A DNA stretch of 64,000 nucleotides from Peribacillus huizhouensis (GCF_014138605.1 NZ_JACJHX010000012.1:85814-149813), one strand, 5' to 3'; positions 35,560-44,250 are shown, numbered from the stretch's first letter. Numbers and translations are program-made. Notes: a model not told the origin generated them from the sequence alone.

Positions 35560-36654
35560 ATGGAGAAAGGTAAAATTTCTGCGCTTCAGATGGCAATTAT
35601 GATGTATCCAACGATTGTCGCTACTGCTATTCTTGGCGTGCCGAGCATTACAGCAAAATATGCCCAAAATGATTTATGGCTGGCCCCCATTTTCGCATCC
35701 TTCATTGGGTATGTGACGGTGTATATCGCCTATAAACTGCATAAACTTTACCCAAAACAATCGGTTATTCAATTTAGTGAATATATCATAGGTAGATTCC
35801 TAGGGAAAATTCTTGGTTTTTTATATTTATTTTTTTATATCCAGGTCACGGGAGAAATTATTAGAGAGTACGCGGAATTTATTGTCGATTCGTTTCTAGT
35901 TCGTACCCCAATTAGTGTTATCATGGCATCGATGGCATTCTTATGTGCTTTTATAGTATACGGAGGTATAGAAGTAATAGCGAGAGCAGCTCAATTGTTT
36001 TTTCCTCTTTTTGTCTTCCCGATTCTCATCTTAATCATTTTAGTATTGCCTGATTTTGAATTTAAGAATATATTCCCGATATTGGCGGATGGAATTTGGC
36101 CTCCAATGAAGGGGGCGATTGTGCCAGGTGGATGGTTCACGGAATTTTTTATGATCATTTTTCTCCTGCCTTTTATAAAAGATAGAAAAAAAGGTATGAA
36201 ATATGGAATGATAACGGCATTTGCCGTAATGATGACGTTGGTTGTGGTGAATTTGGTCGTCCTATTTGTATTCGGTCCAGCAACAGCCTCAAAAGTGTAT
36301 CCTCTGATGAACGTAGCACGATACATCAGTATCGCAGAATTTTTTGAACATTTTGAGTCTGTCGTCATGGCTATTTGGATAGTAGGAACGTTTATCAAAA
36401 TATCAGTGTTTTATTATGTGACTGCATTAAGTACTGCACAATGGCTAAATCTTTCGGACTATCGTCCTATTGTATGGCCGATAGGGATTCTGTTAGTAGT
36501 ATTCTGCTTTTGGTCAATTCCTAATACATTGGAAATAGAGCGTTTTAATATCGGGGTCTTCCCCCTATACGGATTTATCGTTCAAACGATTATTCCGTTG
36601 TTATTGGTGGTGATGGCAGTTTTCCGGAAAAGAAAAAGTAAAGAAACCGTATGA
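35560..36654 (+). CDS. Germinant receptor subunit B (GerB family), first copy
   Basis: A 364-aa APC-type membrane protein with ten spans. It starts E-K-G-K-I-S-A-L-Q-M-A, with P-S-I-T-A-K-Y-A near residue 27 and V-P-G-G-W-F-T-E-F near 188. GerB subunits bind the germinant amino acid or sugar. The ATG at 35560 follows AAAGGAGGGAGG. It is nearly identical to the gene at 37263 over long blocks, showing a recent tandem duplication. Confidence 0.94.
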   Translation: MEKGKISALQMAIMMYPTIVATAILGVPSITAKYAQNDLWLAPIFASFIGYVTVYIAYKLHKLYPKQSVIQFSEYIIGRFLGKILGFLYLFFYIQVTGEIIREYAEFIVDSFLVRTPISVIMASMAFLCAFIVYGGIEVIARAAQLFFPLFVFPILILIILVLPDFEFKNIFPILADGIWPPMKGAIVPGGWFTEFFMIIFLLPFIKDRKKGMKYGMITAFAVMMTLVVVNLVVLFVFGPATASKVYPLMNVARYISIAEFFEHFESVVMAIWIVGTFIKISVFYYVTALSTAQWLNLSDYRPIVWPIGILLVVFCFWSIPNTLEIERFNIGVFPLYGFIVQTIIPLLLVVMAVFRKRKSKETV

Positions 36655-36690
36655 CATAGTAGATATATTTAATTTAAAAATAAAAAATTG

Positions 36691-37013
36691 TTTGGAAAAA
36701 GAGTATAAAAAAGCATGTCAAGTTGACCGAATGCAAGATGATATGAAAGCTGACTATTTAGGAGCGGTGAAGGCTTAAATCGAAAAAGTGTACAATCATT
36801 AAGGCTCATGTTTGTAGACAGGGCTATATAAAAATCGGTGAATTGTTAGCAGAAATAAAGCAATTTTTACACTGCGTTCATCAACTGGATACGATCCATA
36901 TTCGATCTCGAAAGAATGTCCGACCCACTTCATGGATAGACATTCTTTTAACCACCTTTTGGGTTTTTGGAAAAGTAATTGTATTAGTAAATGGCATGAT
37001 TTCGCTTATATAT
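36691..37013 (+). pseudogene. Decayed duplicate of the GerC end and small membrane gene
   Basis: 36691-36777 reads L-E-K-E-Y-K-K-A-C-Q then M-K-A-D-Y-L-G, a divergent GerC C-terminal helix ending in a stop. 36798-36840 repeats AGACAGGGCTATATAA from the live GerC gene (35227-35250). 36890-37000 matches the small membrane gene's end, including GGAAAAGTAATTGTAT. These are relics of a copied C-D-B block in which only the second B gene survived. Confidence 0.75.
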
Positions 37014-37021
37014 TATTATAA

Positions 37022-37240
37022 GGCTGTTTTCACATACTTTGTTGCTTTTCAATCATTTTTACACTAATAACCCGGGTTGATTTCCGTTGTAGAGGCGGTC
37101 TCAGAAGCCTCCTCAGTGCTTTGCACTTGCGGTGTCTCCCTCAACACGCTTTTCCCGCAGGAGTCTCGCACCTGTAACGAAGATCAACATCTGTTCGAAT
37201 TGGTTTCTTGCTAAAAACAACAATCTTTACGAAAAGAGCC
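37022..37240 (+). mobile_element. MITE-like element, copy B
   Basis: 219 bp between perfect 8-bp duplications TATTATAA (37014-37021 and 37241-37248). Ends are GGCTGTTTTCACATAC and TTTACGAAAAGAGCC. It shares the interior blocks TCAGTGCTTTGCACTTG and TCAACATCTGTTCGAATT with the other copies. It was inserted immediately before the RBS of the second gerB gene. Confidence 0.88.
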
Positions 37241-37262
37241 TATTATAAAAAGGAGGAAGAAG

Positions 37263-38363
37263 ATGGAGAAAGGTAAAATTTCAGCTCTTCAGATGGCAAT
37301 CATAATGTATCCAACGATTGTAGCTTCTGCCATTCTTGGTGTGCCGAGCATTACTGCGAAATATGCTAAAACGGATTTATGGCTGTCCCCTATCTTCGCA
37401 TCCTTCATCGGGTATGTGACGGTGTACATCGCCTATAAACTGCATAAACTTTATCCAAAACAAACGGTTATCCAATTTAGTGAACTTATCATAGGTAGGT
37501 TTCTTGGGAAAATTCTTGGTTTATTATTTTTATTTTTTTATATCAAGTCCGCGGGAGAAATTCTTAGAGAGTACGCAGAATTTATTGTCGATTCGTTTCT
37601 AGTTCGTACCCCAATTATCGTTATCATGGTATTAATGGTATTCTTATGTGCTTATATTGTATACGGCGGTTTAGAAGTAATAGCGAGAGCAGCTCAAATA
37701 TTTTTTCCTCTTTTTGTCTTCCCGCTTCTCATCTTAATCATTTTAGTATTACCTGATTTCCAATTTAAGAATATATTCCCAATATTAGGGGATGGAATTT
37801 GGCCTCCAATGAAGGGGGCGATAGTGCCAGGTGGATGGTTCACGGAATTTTTTATGATTATTTTTCTCTTACCTTTTTTAATGGATAAAAAAAGGGGAAT
37901 GAAATATGGAATGATAACGGCATTTGCCGTAATGATGACGTTGGTTGTGGTGAATCTGGTCGTCCTATTTGTACTCGGTCCAGCAACATCCTCAAAGGTT
38001 TATCCGCTGATGAACGTAGCAAGATACATCAGTATCGCGGAATTTTTTGAACATTTTGAGTCTGTTGTCATGGCTATTTGGATAGTAGGAACGTTTATCA
38101 AAATATCAGTGTTTTATTATGTGGCTACTTTAGGCACTACACAATGGCTAAATCTTTCCGAATATCGTCCTATTGTATGGCCATTAGGGATTCTGTTAGT
38201 AGTATTCGGCTTTTGGTCGATACCTAATACAATGGAAATAGAACGTAATAGTGTTGGAGTCTTCCCGCTTTTGGGAGTAATCGTTCAAACAATTATTCCG
38301 CTGTTTTTGTTGGTGATAGCTGTCTTACGGAAAAGAAAACTTAAAAAAACTAAATCTAGCTGA
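37263..38363 (+). CDS. Germinant receptor subunit B (GerB family), second copy
   Basis: A 366-aa paralogue of the B subunit at 35560, collinear from M-E-K-G-K-I-S-A-L-Q to the basic C-terminus. Differences cluster in membrane segments (for example L-M-V-F-L-C-A-Y against A-F-L-C-A-F) and in the last 40 residues, which could alter germinant choice. AGGAGG lies 5 bp before the ATG, directly after the MITE, so transcription must pass through the element or start inside it. Confidence 0.92.
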   Translation: MEKGKISALQMAIIMYPTIVASAILGVPSITAKYAKTDLWLSPIFASFIGYVTVYIAYKLHKLYPKQTVIQFSELIIGRFLGKILGLLFLFFYIKSAGEILREYAEFIVDSFLVRTPIIVIMVLMVFLCAYIVYGGLEVIARAAQIFFPLFVFPLLILIILVLPDFQFKNIFPILGDGIWPPMKGAIVPGGWFTEFFMIIFLLPFLMDKKRGMKYGMITAFAVMMTLVVVNLVVLFVLGPATSSKVYPLMNVARYISIAEFFEHFESVVMAIWIVGTFIKISVFYYVATLGTTQWLNLSEYRPIVWPLGILLVVFGFWSIPNTMEIERNSVGVFPLLGVIVQTIIPLFLLVIAVLRKRKLKKTKSS

Positions 38364-38644
38364 TTTTATACATCTAATGGTTGTTAGATGGTGTGGAGTC
38401 TGAGTTTAGGTTCAGTTGTTAGAGGAAAGTTTTGAATTTAGATGCGCTCAATATACGAAGAACTTAAGATTAAGTATTATATTTTCGATATGACACTATG
38501 GGACTCGAATTGAGCGCGATACGTATGTGATATTATTTTGCAATATATATCAATCAACTTATTGAAAAAAGGATGATTGTTACTACTTTGTGAACGTTAT
38601 TGCAAAAGTGGATTGGAGGTAGTATGATGAAGATATAGAAAGTT
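38364..38644. other. Intergenic region after the germination operon
   Basis: No gene. It contains ATCTAA/TTAGAT (38373-38390) and a GCGCTCAAT/ATTGAGCGC inverted repeat with a wide loop (38440-38517). Neither has a clean T-run. Confidence 0.35.
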
Positions 38645-38731
38645 AGTGAAAACATTCACAAATAAACTTCTAGACAAACAATCCATAGAACGAGAAATAT
38701 TTTTTTAATTAATTATGTGAAACGTTTCACA
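38645..38731. promoter_or_regulatory. Paired Fnr/Rex-like palindromes before doxX
   Basis: 38716-38731 is TGTGA-AACGTT-TCACA, a perfect TGTGA-N6-TCACA box. 38645-38660 is AGTGA-AAACAT-TCACA, one mismatch, 71 bp away. The same sites match Rex (TTGTGAA-N4-TTCACAA) at 13 of 14 positions, so Fnr and Rex cannot be separated by eye. Either would mean redox or oxygen control of doxX. Confidence 0.55.
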
Positions 38732-38767
38732 AACTTTTATTAAATCCAGTTTAAGGAGTGGTTTACA

Positions 38768-39289
38768 ATGAAAAGAAATTGGAAAAGCGGTCCGGTTATA
38801 AGTGGAGTTTGGACAGTGTTAAGAGTATGGTTAGGTATTCAATGGGTAATGGGTGGTTGGAGCAAACTTACTAGTGGTGAATTTAATGCAGGTGGATTTA
38901 TTCAAGGAGCGATAGCGAATGCTGGAGGAGACCACCCGGCAGTACAAGGTTGGTACGCAAGTTTCTTAGAAAATGTGGCTTTGCCGAACGCAGATCTATT
39001 TAGCTTCTTCGTTCAATGGGGGGAATTACTAGTAGGTATTGGCCTAATTCTTGGAGTGGCGACAATTCCAGCATTAATTGCAGGAGCCTTCATGAATCTT
39101 AACTTCCTATTGGCAGGGACAGTTAGCACGAACCCAGTTTATTACACAATTGCAATCATTCTGCTTTTTGCGGGGACCGGGGCATACAACTATGGTGTAG
39201 ACCGCTTTGTACTTCCTTTCATTAAAGCAGGGATGGGTAAATTTAAGGGGAAGGGAAAGGTTTATCGAAAAAGAGAAATTGCTCATTAA
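38768..39289 (+). CDS. DoxX family membrane protein
   Basis: A 173-aa protein with four hydrophobic segments and the DoxX-like opening W-T-V-L-R-V-W-L-G-I-Q-W then G-G-W-S-K-L, and F-F-V-Q-W-G-E-L-L-V-G-I-G-L near residue 80. Relatives include the small subunit of thiosulfate:quinone oxidoreductase and redox-linked membrane proteins. No DoxA partner is present. RBS AAGGAGTGG. Possible Fnr/Rex palindromes lie upstream, and it ends in a long hairpin. Confidence 0.85.
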   Translation: MKRNWKSGPVISGVWTVLRVWLGIQWVMGGWSKLTSGEFNAGGFIQGAIANAGGDHPAVQGWYASFLENVALPNADLFSFFVQWGELLVGIGLILGVATIPALIAGAFMNLNFLLAGTVSTNPVYYTIAIILLFAGTGAYNYGVDRFVLPFIKAGMGKFKGKGKVYRKREIAH

Positions 39290-39306
39290 GATAGCAAGGA
39301 TGTCGT

Positions 39307-39387
39307 AAAGGTCAGACCTCACACTCTTAACATCATATATATGTCATATATCCGATGTAAAGTAGATATGGGGTCTGACCTTTTTGT
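39307..39387 (+). terminator. Terminator of doxX with GGTCTGACC palindromes
   Basis: AAAGGTCAGACC pairs with GGTCTGACCTTTTTG across a large AT-rich loop. Confidence 0.7.
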
Positions 39388-39404
39388 TTTGGAACATTCT
39401 TTTC

Positions 39405-39572
39405 TTATTGCTTATTGCGTTTCTGTTTTGCCCGTTTATCTGCTGCTTCTGAGCGCTTTTGTGCTTCTAAGTCATCATGGTCAGCAAGCTCTTGGGAAAA
39501 TTCGATATCAAGTCCATCGCTTATTTGATTTTTAAAGTGTTGATGTGGCTGTTGGTTATGCTGTTTATCCAT
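39405..39572 (-). CDS. yfhD: YfhD family small protein
   Basis: A 55-aa hydrophilic protein. The core D-I-E-F-S-Q-E-L-A-D-H-D-D-L-E-A-Q is the YfhD family hallmark, followed by A-A-D-K-R and a basic tail. Function unknown; its composition recalls small spore proteins. The ATG at 39572 follows GGGGGG. Downstream of yfhE on the same strand, as in B. subtilis. Confidence 0.8.
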   Translation of the reverse strand: MDKQHNQQPHQHFKNQISDGLDIEFSQELADHDDLEAQKRSEAADKRAKQKRNKQ

Positions 39573-39586
39573 CCTTATTCCCCCCA

Positions 39587-39636
39587 AAAAGCTAAATGGG
39601 AAACACCTTATAAAGGTTGTTTCCCATTTAGCTTTT
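39587..39636. terminator. Strong hairpin between yfhE and yfhD
   Basis: AAAAGCTAAATGGGAAACA and TTGTTTCCCATTTAGCTTTT form an almost perfect stem of about 18 bp. On the minus strand it ends in TTTTT just before the yfhD RBS. Confidence 0.75.
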
Positions 39637-39675
39637 GTAGAAATCATGAGAATATGATAGGGGAATTTATCCAGT

Positions 39676-39801
39676 CTAATATAGTTTGCTTGACGTGTAT
39701 CCACCAGCACGATCCGCTTTCTTAAAGTCCCTTGAGTAAAGAAATTCTTGTGTGGATGTTAATTTGTTCTTGACTAATTTTTCTTTTCTTTTGCTTCCCA
39801 T
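39676..39801 (-). CDS. yfhE: YfhE family small protein
   Basis: A 41-aa basic protein. L-T-S-T-Q-E-F-L-Y-S-R-D-F-K-K-A-D-R-A-G-G-Y is the conserved YfhE segment. The ATG at 39801 is favoured by spacing from TTAGGAG; an ATG 6 bp upstream is possible. Function unknown. It begins the block collinear with the B. subtilis yfh region. Confidence 0.75.
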   Translation of the reverse strand: MGSKRKEKLVKNKLTSTQEFLYSRDFKKADRAGGYTSSKLY

Positions 39802-39975
39802 CTTCATCAGCTCCTAATTAGCAGTTGTTCATATTTTTTCCAATCAAATTGATTTTATACGATGAACTTTTTAAGCGTATTGTGTAAGTAAACAAAGTTT
39901 AGAATTTATTTACAAGATTCATACACAGATAAAATAAAACTGGATTAAACTAAGCATATGAAAGGGAGGGTAATT

Positions 39976-40095
39976 ATGAAACGATACTACTGCAATTATT
40001 GTTTAACGCTGACAAAGAAGAATGAGATTTGTAAAGAGTGTGGTAATAAAACGATTAAACCAATAGTGGTCAATATTCAAAAGCAAAAAGCTTAA
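39976..40095 (+). CDS. Tiny zinc-ribbon protein
   Basis: A 39-aa protein, M-K-R-Y-Y-C-N-Y-C-L-T-L-T then I-C-K-E-C-G-N-K. Two CxxC pairs 10 residues apart make a minimal zinc ribbon. A strong GGGAGGG RBS precedes it, and the downstream terminator overlaps its last codons, so it is a real transcript-sized unit. Family and role unknown. Confidence 0.7.
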   Translation: MKRYYCNYCLTLTKKNEICKECGNKTIKPIVVNIQKQKA

Positions 40096-40113
40096 TGAAT
40101 ATTGCTTTTTTTT
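40071..40113 (+). terminator. Terminator of the zinc-ribbon gene
   Basis: CAATATTCA and TGAATATTG form a 9-bp perfect stem, followed by CTTTTTTTTT. The 5' arm lies inside the coding sequence. Confidence 0.8.
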
Positions 40114-40806
40114 TGCGGAAAAATAATAAGTTCGCCATCGTCCTCATCTTACCTACCATCCTTAATCCGCAGTGATATTCCATGTTCTTCAGAAAATTAT
40201 TAGAACTACTAATTTAACTTTAAAAAAAGATCAAAAGCTTTTTGACGAGATTATATGCGGTCTTGTCTTCAGGAGTTTTTTAGGAGAAACAAATGAAATT
40301 TGGATAACTTCATTTGTCTACTGGATTAAGAAAAAGTAGACTACTTCGGCGGCTAATGCTCGGCCTTTTGTTCAAAATGATTAGAAGAGGTAACAGATCA
40401 AGAAGAATAAGAATTGGATCGATTCACTAGTCCTTAAAGTGCATATTCAGAAGTACTACTTCACATTTTCTATTGATTCCTGCATAATTGGAATTGTTAG
40501 GAATAATGCCATTTTTTGAAGGTTTAAAAGACCGAACCGACAATCTCCGAATGATAAGACTCAATGTAACTAAACGCTACAGAAGTTTAATTAACCTATT
40601 GTTGTGAAACATATCATACAGCGGCGTTTTTAGTTGTGTTCCCTTAATCGGGTGCGTTGTGTCACATTATCAAAACGTTTGCTAACCATTTTTCGACTGG
40701 GAATCGGACGAACTATCAGTGGGGATGAGATGTTCTTTATGCTGTATCATGTAGTATATCTTTCCTATAAAGAACATAATTAGAGTACATAAGGGAGATG
40801 AAGTTT
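40114..40806. other. Long intergenic region, possible decayed gene
   Basis: About 690 bp. A frame from 40172 to 40339 encodes 55 aa (V-I-F-H-V-L-Q-K-I-I-R) without an RBS and may be a gene remnant. 40695-40730 carries a weak trace of the structured repeat (CTATCAGTGGGGATGA). I recognise nothing else. Confidence 0.35.
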
Positions 40807-41241
40807 GTGAAATGGATATACCTGTTGATGGCACTAGCTGGTGGACTTGCTGTAGGAATCCAGGCAGTGGTCAACGGAGGGCTTGGGAAAAAAGTTGGGA
40901 CGATAGAAGCTTCGTTTATTTCATTCTCTGTCGGCACAGCCGCTTTATTTTTCGTTGTGCTTTTTTTGGGCAAAGGGAATTTACTGGCGATTTCTGAGGT
41001 TCCGAAAGGGCAATTAGTTGGCGGACTGCTTGGCGCTTTTTATGTAGTGATCATGGTGCTAACTGTTCCAAAGCTTGGAGTTTCTTCAGCTCTCTTTGCG
41101 GTTATTGCAGGGCAGATTATTATGGGGGCAATTATCGACCATTTTGGCCTGTTTGGAGGGGAGAGATTCGCCCTTGATGGTAAGAAAGCAGTAGCAATCG
41201 TGCTCATGCTCGGATCTATTTATTTATTTAATCATAAGTAG
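40807..41241 (+). CDS. DMT-superfamily membrane protein (YdcZ/DUF606 type)
   Basis: A 144-aa membrane protein with five hydrophobic segments. A-G-G-L-A-V-G-I-Q-A-V-V-N-G-G-L-G near residue 10 is typical of YdcZ half-transporters, which likely dimerise. The substrate is unknown. The GTG at 40807 is chosen because AAGGGAG ends only 1 bp before the ATG at 40798. Confidence 0.82.
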   Translation: MKWIYLLMALAGGLAVGIQAVVNGGLGKKVGTIEASFISFSVGTAALFFVVLFLGKGNLLAISEVPKGQLVGGLLGAFYVVIMVLTVPKLGVSSALFAVIAGQIIMGAIIDHFGLFGGERFALDGKKAVAIVLMLGSIYLFNHK

Positions 41242-41304
41242 GTAGAAATTTGTCTGGAATGACAAGAAAAGAAAAAGACCAAAATGGTCCTTAACTTTTA
41301 TAAA

Positions 41305-42213
41305 TTATTTTAATAAATCGTGAAGTGCTACTTCTAGATTGGGGAAAGTGAAGGTGAATTCATGACGTTGTAAAACATCTGGAATCACCTTTTGTCCTTC
41401 CAATACGAGGGCACTCATCTCGCCAAGCATTATTTTTAACAAAAACGATGGCACAGGAAACCAATGAGGTCGATTGAGCACTGTACCAATTGTTTCTCCG
41501 AAGTTTTTCATTTGCCGGGGGGATGGGGCGCTAAAGTTAACAGGTCCTTTAATCTCGTCATGTTTCACACAAAACAAAAGTGCTCTAGCTACATCTGTAA
41601 TATGAATCCAAGAAAGCCATTGTCGTCCTGTTCCAATTGTCCCACCAGCAAAAAAATGATAAGGGGTGACCATCATAGGGAGCGCTCCTGCACTCTTGCC
41701 AAGTATGACCCCGAAACGTGCAAATACTAACCGGTGGCAATATGCTTTTGCCTTTGACGCTTCTTTTTCCCATAATTGAACTGTGCGTGATAGAAAATCT
41801 TCTTCAAAGGTTCCGCTCTTTTCAGTAAAAACCTCTTTTTCCGACGTTCCATAATATCCGATTGCACTGGCATTAATGACAACCGCTGGTTTTTCTGTAA
41901 GCATCGAAAGGATTCGAATCATTTCTCTCGTTGTCTCAACCCGACTCTCGACTATTTGACGCTTTCGTTTATCTGTCCAACGCCCGCTGTTTAAGGATTC
42001 CCCAGAAAGATTGATGAATGCTTCAATACCTGCAAGCTCAATTTCAGGACTTGCAGATTGTACAAGCCATTTCACATATTTAACACCAGTAACTGTTTTT
42101 TTGTCTTCTGGATTTCTTGTAAGTATATAAATTTCGTGGTTTTCTTTTCTAAGCTCTTGAATAAGAGCCATTCCGACAAAGCCGCTTCCACCTGCTATAG
42201 CAATTTTCATCAT
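41305..42213 (-). CDS. yfhF: TIGR01777-type NAD(P)-dependent epimerase (YfhF)
   Basis: A 302-aa short-chain dehydrogenase-like protein. Nucleotide motif I-A-G-G-S-G-F-V-G near residue 6, N-L-S-G-E-S-L near 69, S-A-I-G-Y-Y-G near 115, and a C-terminal P-x-x-L-L-K-I-M-L-G-E-M segment. This is the YfhF/SulA-like epimerase family; the substrate is unknown. It is divergent from recX, as in B. subtilis. Confidence 0.88.
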   Translation of the reverse strand: MMKIAIAGGSGFVGMALIQELRKENHEIYILTRNPEDKKTVTGVKYVKWLVQSASPEIELAGIEAFINLSGESLNSGRWTDKRKRQIVESRVETTREMIRILSMLTEKPAVVINASAIGYYGTSEKEVFTEKSGTFEEDFLSRTVQLWEKEASKAKAYCHRLVFARFGVILGKSAGALPMMVTPYHFFAGGTIGTGRQWLSWIHITDVARALLFCVKHDEIKGPVNFSAPSPRQMKNFGETIGTVLNRPHWFPVPSFLLKIMLGEMSALVLEGQKVIPDVLQRHEFTFTFPNLEVALHDLLK

Positions 42214-42353
42214 AAGCCTCCTCGTTGCAAGCTTGATCCTAGTTTATCAAGCAGTAAAACCCTCCCATAATGGAAGATTCTTATACTTATTTCGATTCTT
42301 TTTCGCATATCCCTTCTTTAAAATATGGTACATTAGATGAAGAGGTGGTATTC

Positions 42354-43163
42354 TTGGCGGTTATTACGAAAATAACAACTCAACAAAAACGAACTGACCG
42401 ATATAATGTCTTCATGGACTATGGAAGAGGAAAAGGTGAGGAGTACGCCTTTAGTGTTGATGAAGAAGTATTATTGAAATTTCAATTAAAAAAAGGTATG
42501 GAAATTAATGAATATGACCTTGCCGATATTCAACTGTACGATGAAATTCAGAAAAGTTTTACAAGCGCATTGAATTATTTATCGCACCGTATGCGCTCAG
42601 AGCAAGAAATTCGAATGTATTTAAAGAAAAAAGAAGTAGATGAACCGATTATACAAGAAGCAGTTTTGAAACTATATAAATATAAGTATTTAGATGACCT
42701 CGAGTTTGCTCGTGCATTTGTAAGAACCTATGTGAATGGTGGTAATAAAGGGCCGATTATCATTCAGCAAGAATTAATCGAAAAAGGAATCAAGCAATCA
42801 CTTATTGAGCAAGCGTTGATGGAATATCCGAGTGAGCAGCAAATTGAACATGCTGTTGTGATGGCTGAGAAAGCAATTAAGAAAGAGACAAAGCTTTCTC
42901 AGCGGGCCTTACAGCAAAAGTTGGACCAACTATTATCCCGTAAAGGGTTTTCAAGGGATGTAATCTCGATTGCATTAAAAGAGATTACAATTGAGAAAGA
43001 TGATGACGAAGAGTGGCAATCTATCATGTATCAGGCTGAAAAACTTAAACGAAAATATCAAGGGTATACCGGATATGAATATGAGCAACGAATGAAGCAA
43101 GCGTTATTTCGTAAGGGCTTTGCAATTGAAATAATAGAACGGTACTTAGCCGATGAAGAGTAA
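42354..43163 (+). CDS. recX: Regulatory protein RecX
   Basis: A 269-aa RecX protein, which modulates RecA filaments. It has the three-helix repeats typical of the family: Y-L-S-H-R-M-R-S-E-Q-E-I, Y-L-D-D-L-E-F-A-R-A-F-V, and K-G-P-I-I-I-Q-Q-E-L. The TTG at 42354 is preferred to the ATG at 42270 because GAGGTGG lies 7 bp upstream and the protein then begins A-V-I-T-K-I, like Bacillus RecX, giving a normal length. Confidence 0.9.
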   Translation: MAVITKITTQQKRTDRYNVFMDYGRGKGEEYAFSVDEEVLLKFQLKKGMEINEYDLADIQLYDEIQKSFTSALNYLSHRMRSEQEIRMYLKKKEVDEPIIQEAVLKLYKYKYLDDLEFARAFVRTYVNGGNKGPIIIQQELIEKGIKQSLIEQALMEYPSEQQIEHAVVMAEKAIKKETKLSQRALQQKLDQLLSRKGFSRDVISIALKEITIEKDDDEEWQSIMYQAEKLKRKYQGYTGYEYEQRMKQALFRKGFAIEIIERYLADEE

Positions 43164-43242
43164 AGTTTTTAAAGTGAGTACACAATTTTTTAGAAAATAT
43201 GCCAAAAATTATTGAGGATGGTATTTTAAAGAGGTGCTAATG

Positions 43243-43563
43243 ATGAGTGATTCTAGATATAGCCAAATGTCAGTGTATGAGCTTCAACAAGAAATTGCTA
43301 GTTTACATGAGAAAGCTCGTAAAGCGGAGCAGCTTGGAATGGTTAATGAATTTGCAGTCCTTGAACGGAAAGCGATTATGGCAAAAGCTTACCTTCTTAA
43401 TCCAAACGACTATATACCTGGTGAAATGTACAGCATTGAAGGGGATCCAGGAACGTATTTCAAAATTGATTATCTAAATGGGGTCTTTGCCTGGGGCTAT
43501 CGATTAAGCGGAACAAAGCAAGATGAAGCTTTGCCAATTTCAATGTTAACACCAATTAAATAA
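43243..43563 (+). CDS. yfhH: YfhH family protein (DUF1811)
   Basis: A 106-aa protein. Helical N-terminus (Y-E-L-Q-Q-E-I-A-S-L) and a C-terminal small beta-barrel with F-K-I-D-Y-L-N-G-V-F-A-W-G-Y-R match YfhH. Function unknown. The ATG at 43243 has AAAGAGG at best spacing; codons at 43234 and 43240 are alternatives. It follows recX as in B. subtilis. Confidence 0.85.
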   Translation: MSDSRYSQMSVYELQQEIASLHEKARKAEQLGMVNEFAVLERKAIMAKAYLLNPNDYIPGEMYSIEGDPGTYFKIDYLNGVFAWGYRLSGTKQDEALPISMLTPIK

Positions 43564-43566
43564 GGA

Positions 43567-43632
43567 GAAATTTCCATCAGTGGGGGTGCTTCATCCACCA
43601 CTGATGGTTAGTCATGTTCTAAAGTCGCTAAT
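43567..43632 (-). repeat. Structured intergenic repeat, right-end fragment
   Basis: Read on the minus strand it matches the right half of the 23551 copy: TTAGCGAC, AGAAC, GACTAAC and a CATCAGTGG/CCACTGATG hairpin. Placed right after yfhH, where it can act as a terminator. Confidence 0.65.
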
Positions 43633-43689
43633 CTCTCCGCGCAGCAAATGCAAGGTCAGTCCCACCACTGAGAAGGATGTAACAGCTTT

Positions 43690-43863
43690 TTAAATATTAT
43701 CTAGGCTATCAGAGGTTCTTTCATTTGAGGCTCTCATGCGTTCCTGAGGATGGTCATTAATCGTTCCATCTGCACGCTTTGACGAAAATTCAGATTTTGC
43801 TCGAGGTCCACCTTCGAACCTATTTTTGTTTTGATTTTGGAAATTACTCGCTTTATTTCTCAT
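43690..43863 (-). CDS. sspK: Small acid-soluble spore protein K
   Basis: A 57-aa protein. The segments [17 protein letters not shown] and H-P-Q-E-R-M-R-A-S match SspK closely. Minor spore-core protein made in the forespore. RBS AAGGAG on the minus strand, 7 bp before the ATG. Same relative place as in B. subtilis, between yfhH and yfhJ. Confidence 0.9.
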   Translation of the reverse strand: MRNKASNFQNQNKNRFEGGPRAKSEFSSKRADGTINDHPQERMRASNERTSDSLDNI

Positions 43864-43892
43864 ATTTTTTCTCCTTCAAACAGTAGTTATCG

Positions 43893-43909
43893 TCGCGCTT
43901 CTTAAGCGC
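43893..43909. repeat. GC-rich palindrome between sspK and yfhJ
   Basis: CGCGCTTCTTAAGCGCG, a nearly perfect inverted repeat in the shared upstream region of two divergent genes. It may be an operator; nothing confirms this. Confidence 0.4.
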
Positions 43910-43986
43910 GTAAGAATAGTATTGGCAAACATCTAGGAAGTATGATTAATTCTATAATTAAAAAATTGGTAAAGGAGAGTACATTG

Positions 43987-44250
43987 ATGGAAGAATATAA
44001 AGAACAATTAATTGAACGATTGTTACAAAAAAATAATCAAATCACATATGATCAAGCATTAACTTGGGTAGAGTTATTTTGGGAAGATTTTGAAGCAACT
44101 TATGCGAAAGCTGGACATGAATATGCAGGAGCGGAAATGACTTTGAAGGTTGTCACACAATGGATTGACAATTATGGTGAGCGACTACATGATTTTGTTG
44201 CGAAAAATCCGAAATATCGTCATTTGCTGCAGGGGAAAAATGAGATTTGA
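43987..44250 (+). CDS. yfhJ: YfhJ family protein (WVELL)
   Basis: An 87-aa protein containing T-W-V-E-L-F-W-E-D-F-E-A-T-Y, the W-V-E-L-type core of YfhJ. Function unknown. The ATG at 43987 with AAAGGAG upstream gives the family's usual length. Confidence 0.85.
   Translation: MEEYKEQLIERLLQKNNQITYDQALTWVELFWEDFEATYAKAGHEYAGAEMTLKVVTQWIDNYGERLHDFVAKNPKYRHLLQGKNEI

Noticed and set aside
36843..37067. 74-codon protein gene
   Set aside because: It runs through the decayed germination-gene remnant into the MITE and matches neither reading frame of the original genes.
38716..38731. CcpA cre site before doxX
   Set aside because: GTGAAACGTTTCAC looks cre-like, but the spacing between TG and CG is one base short; it fits Fnr/Rex palindromes better.
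40172..40339. 55-codon gene
   Set aside because: No RBS, no recognised domain and non-coding surroundings; noted only as a possible remnant.
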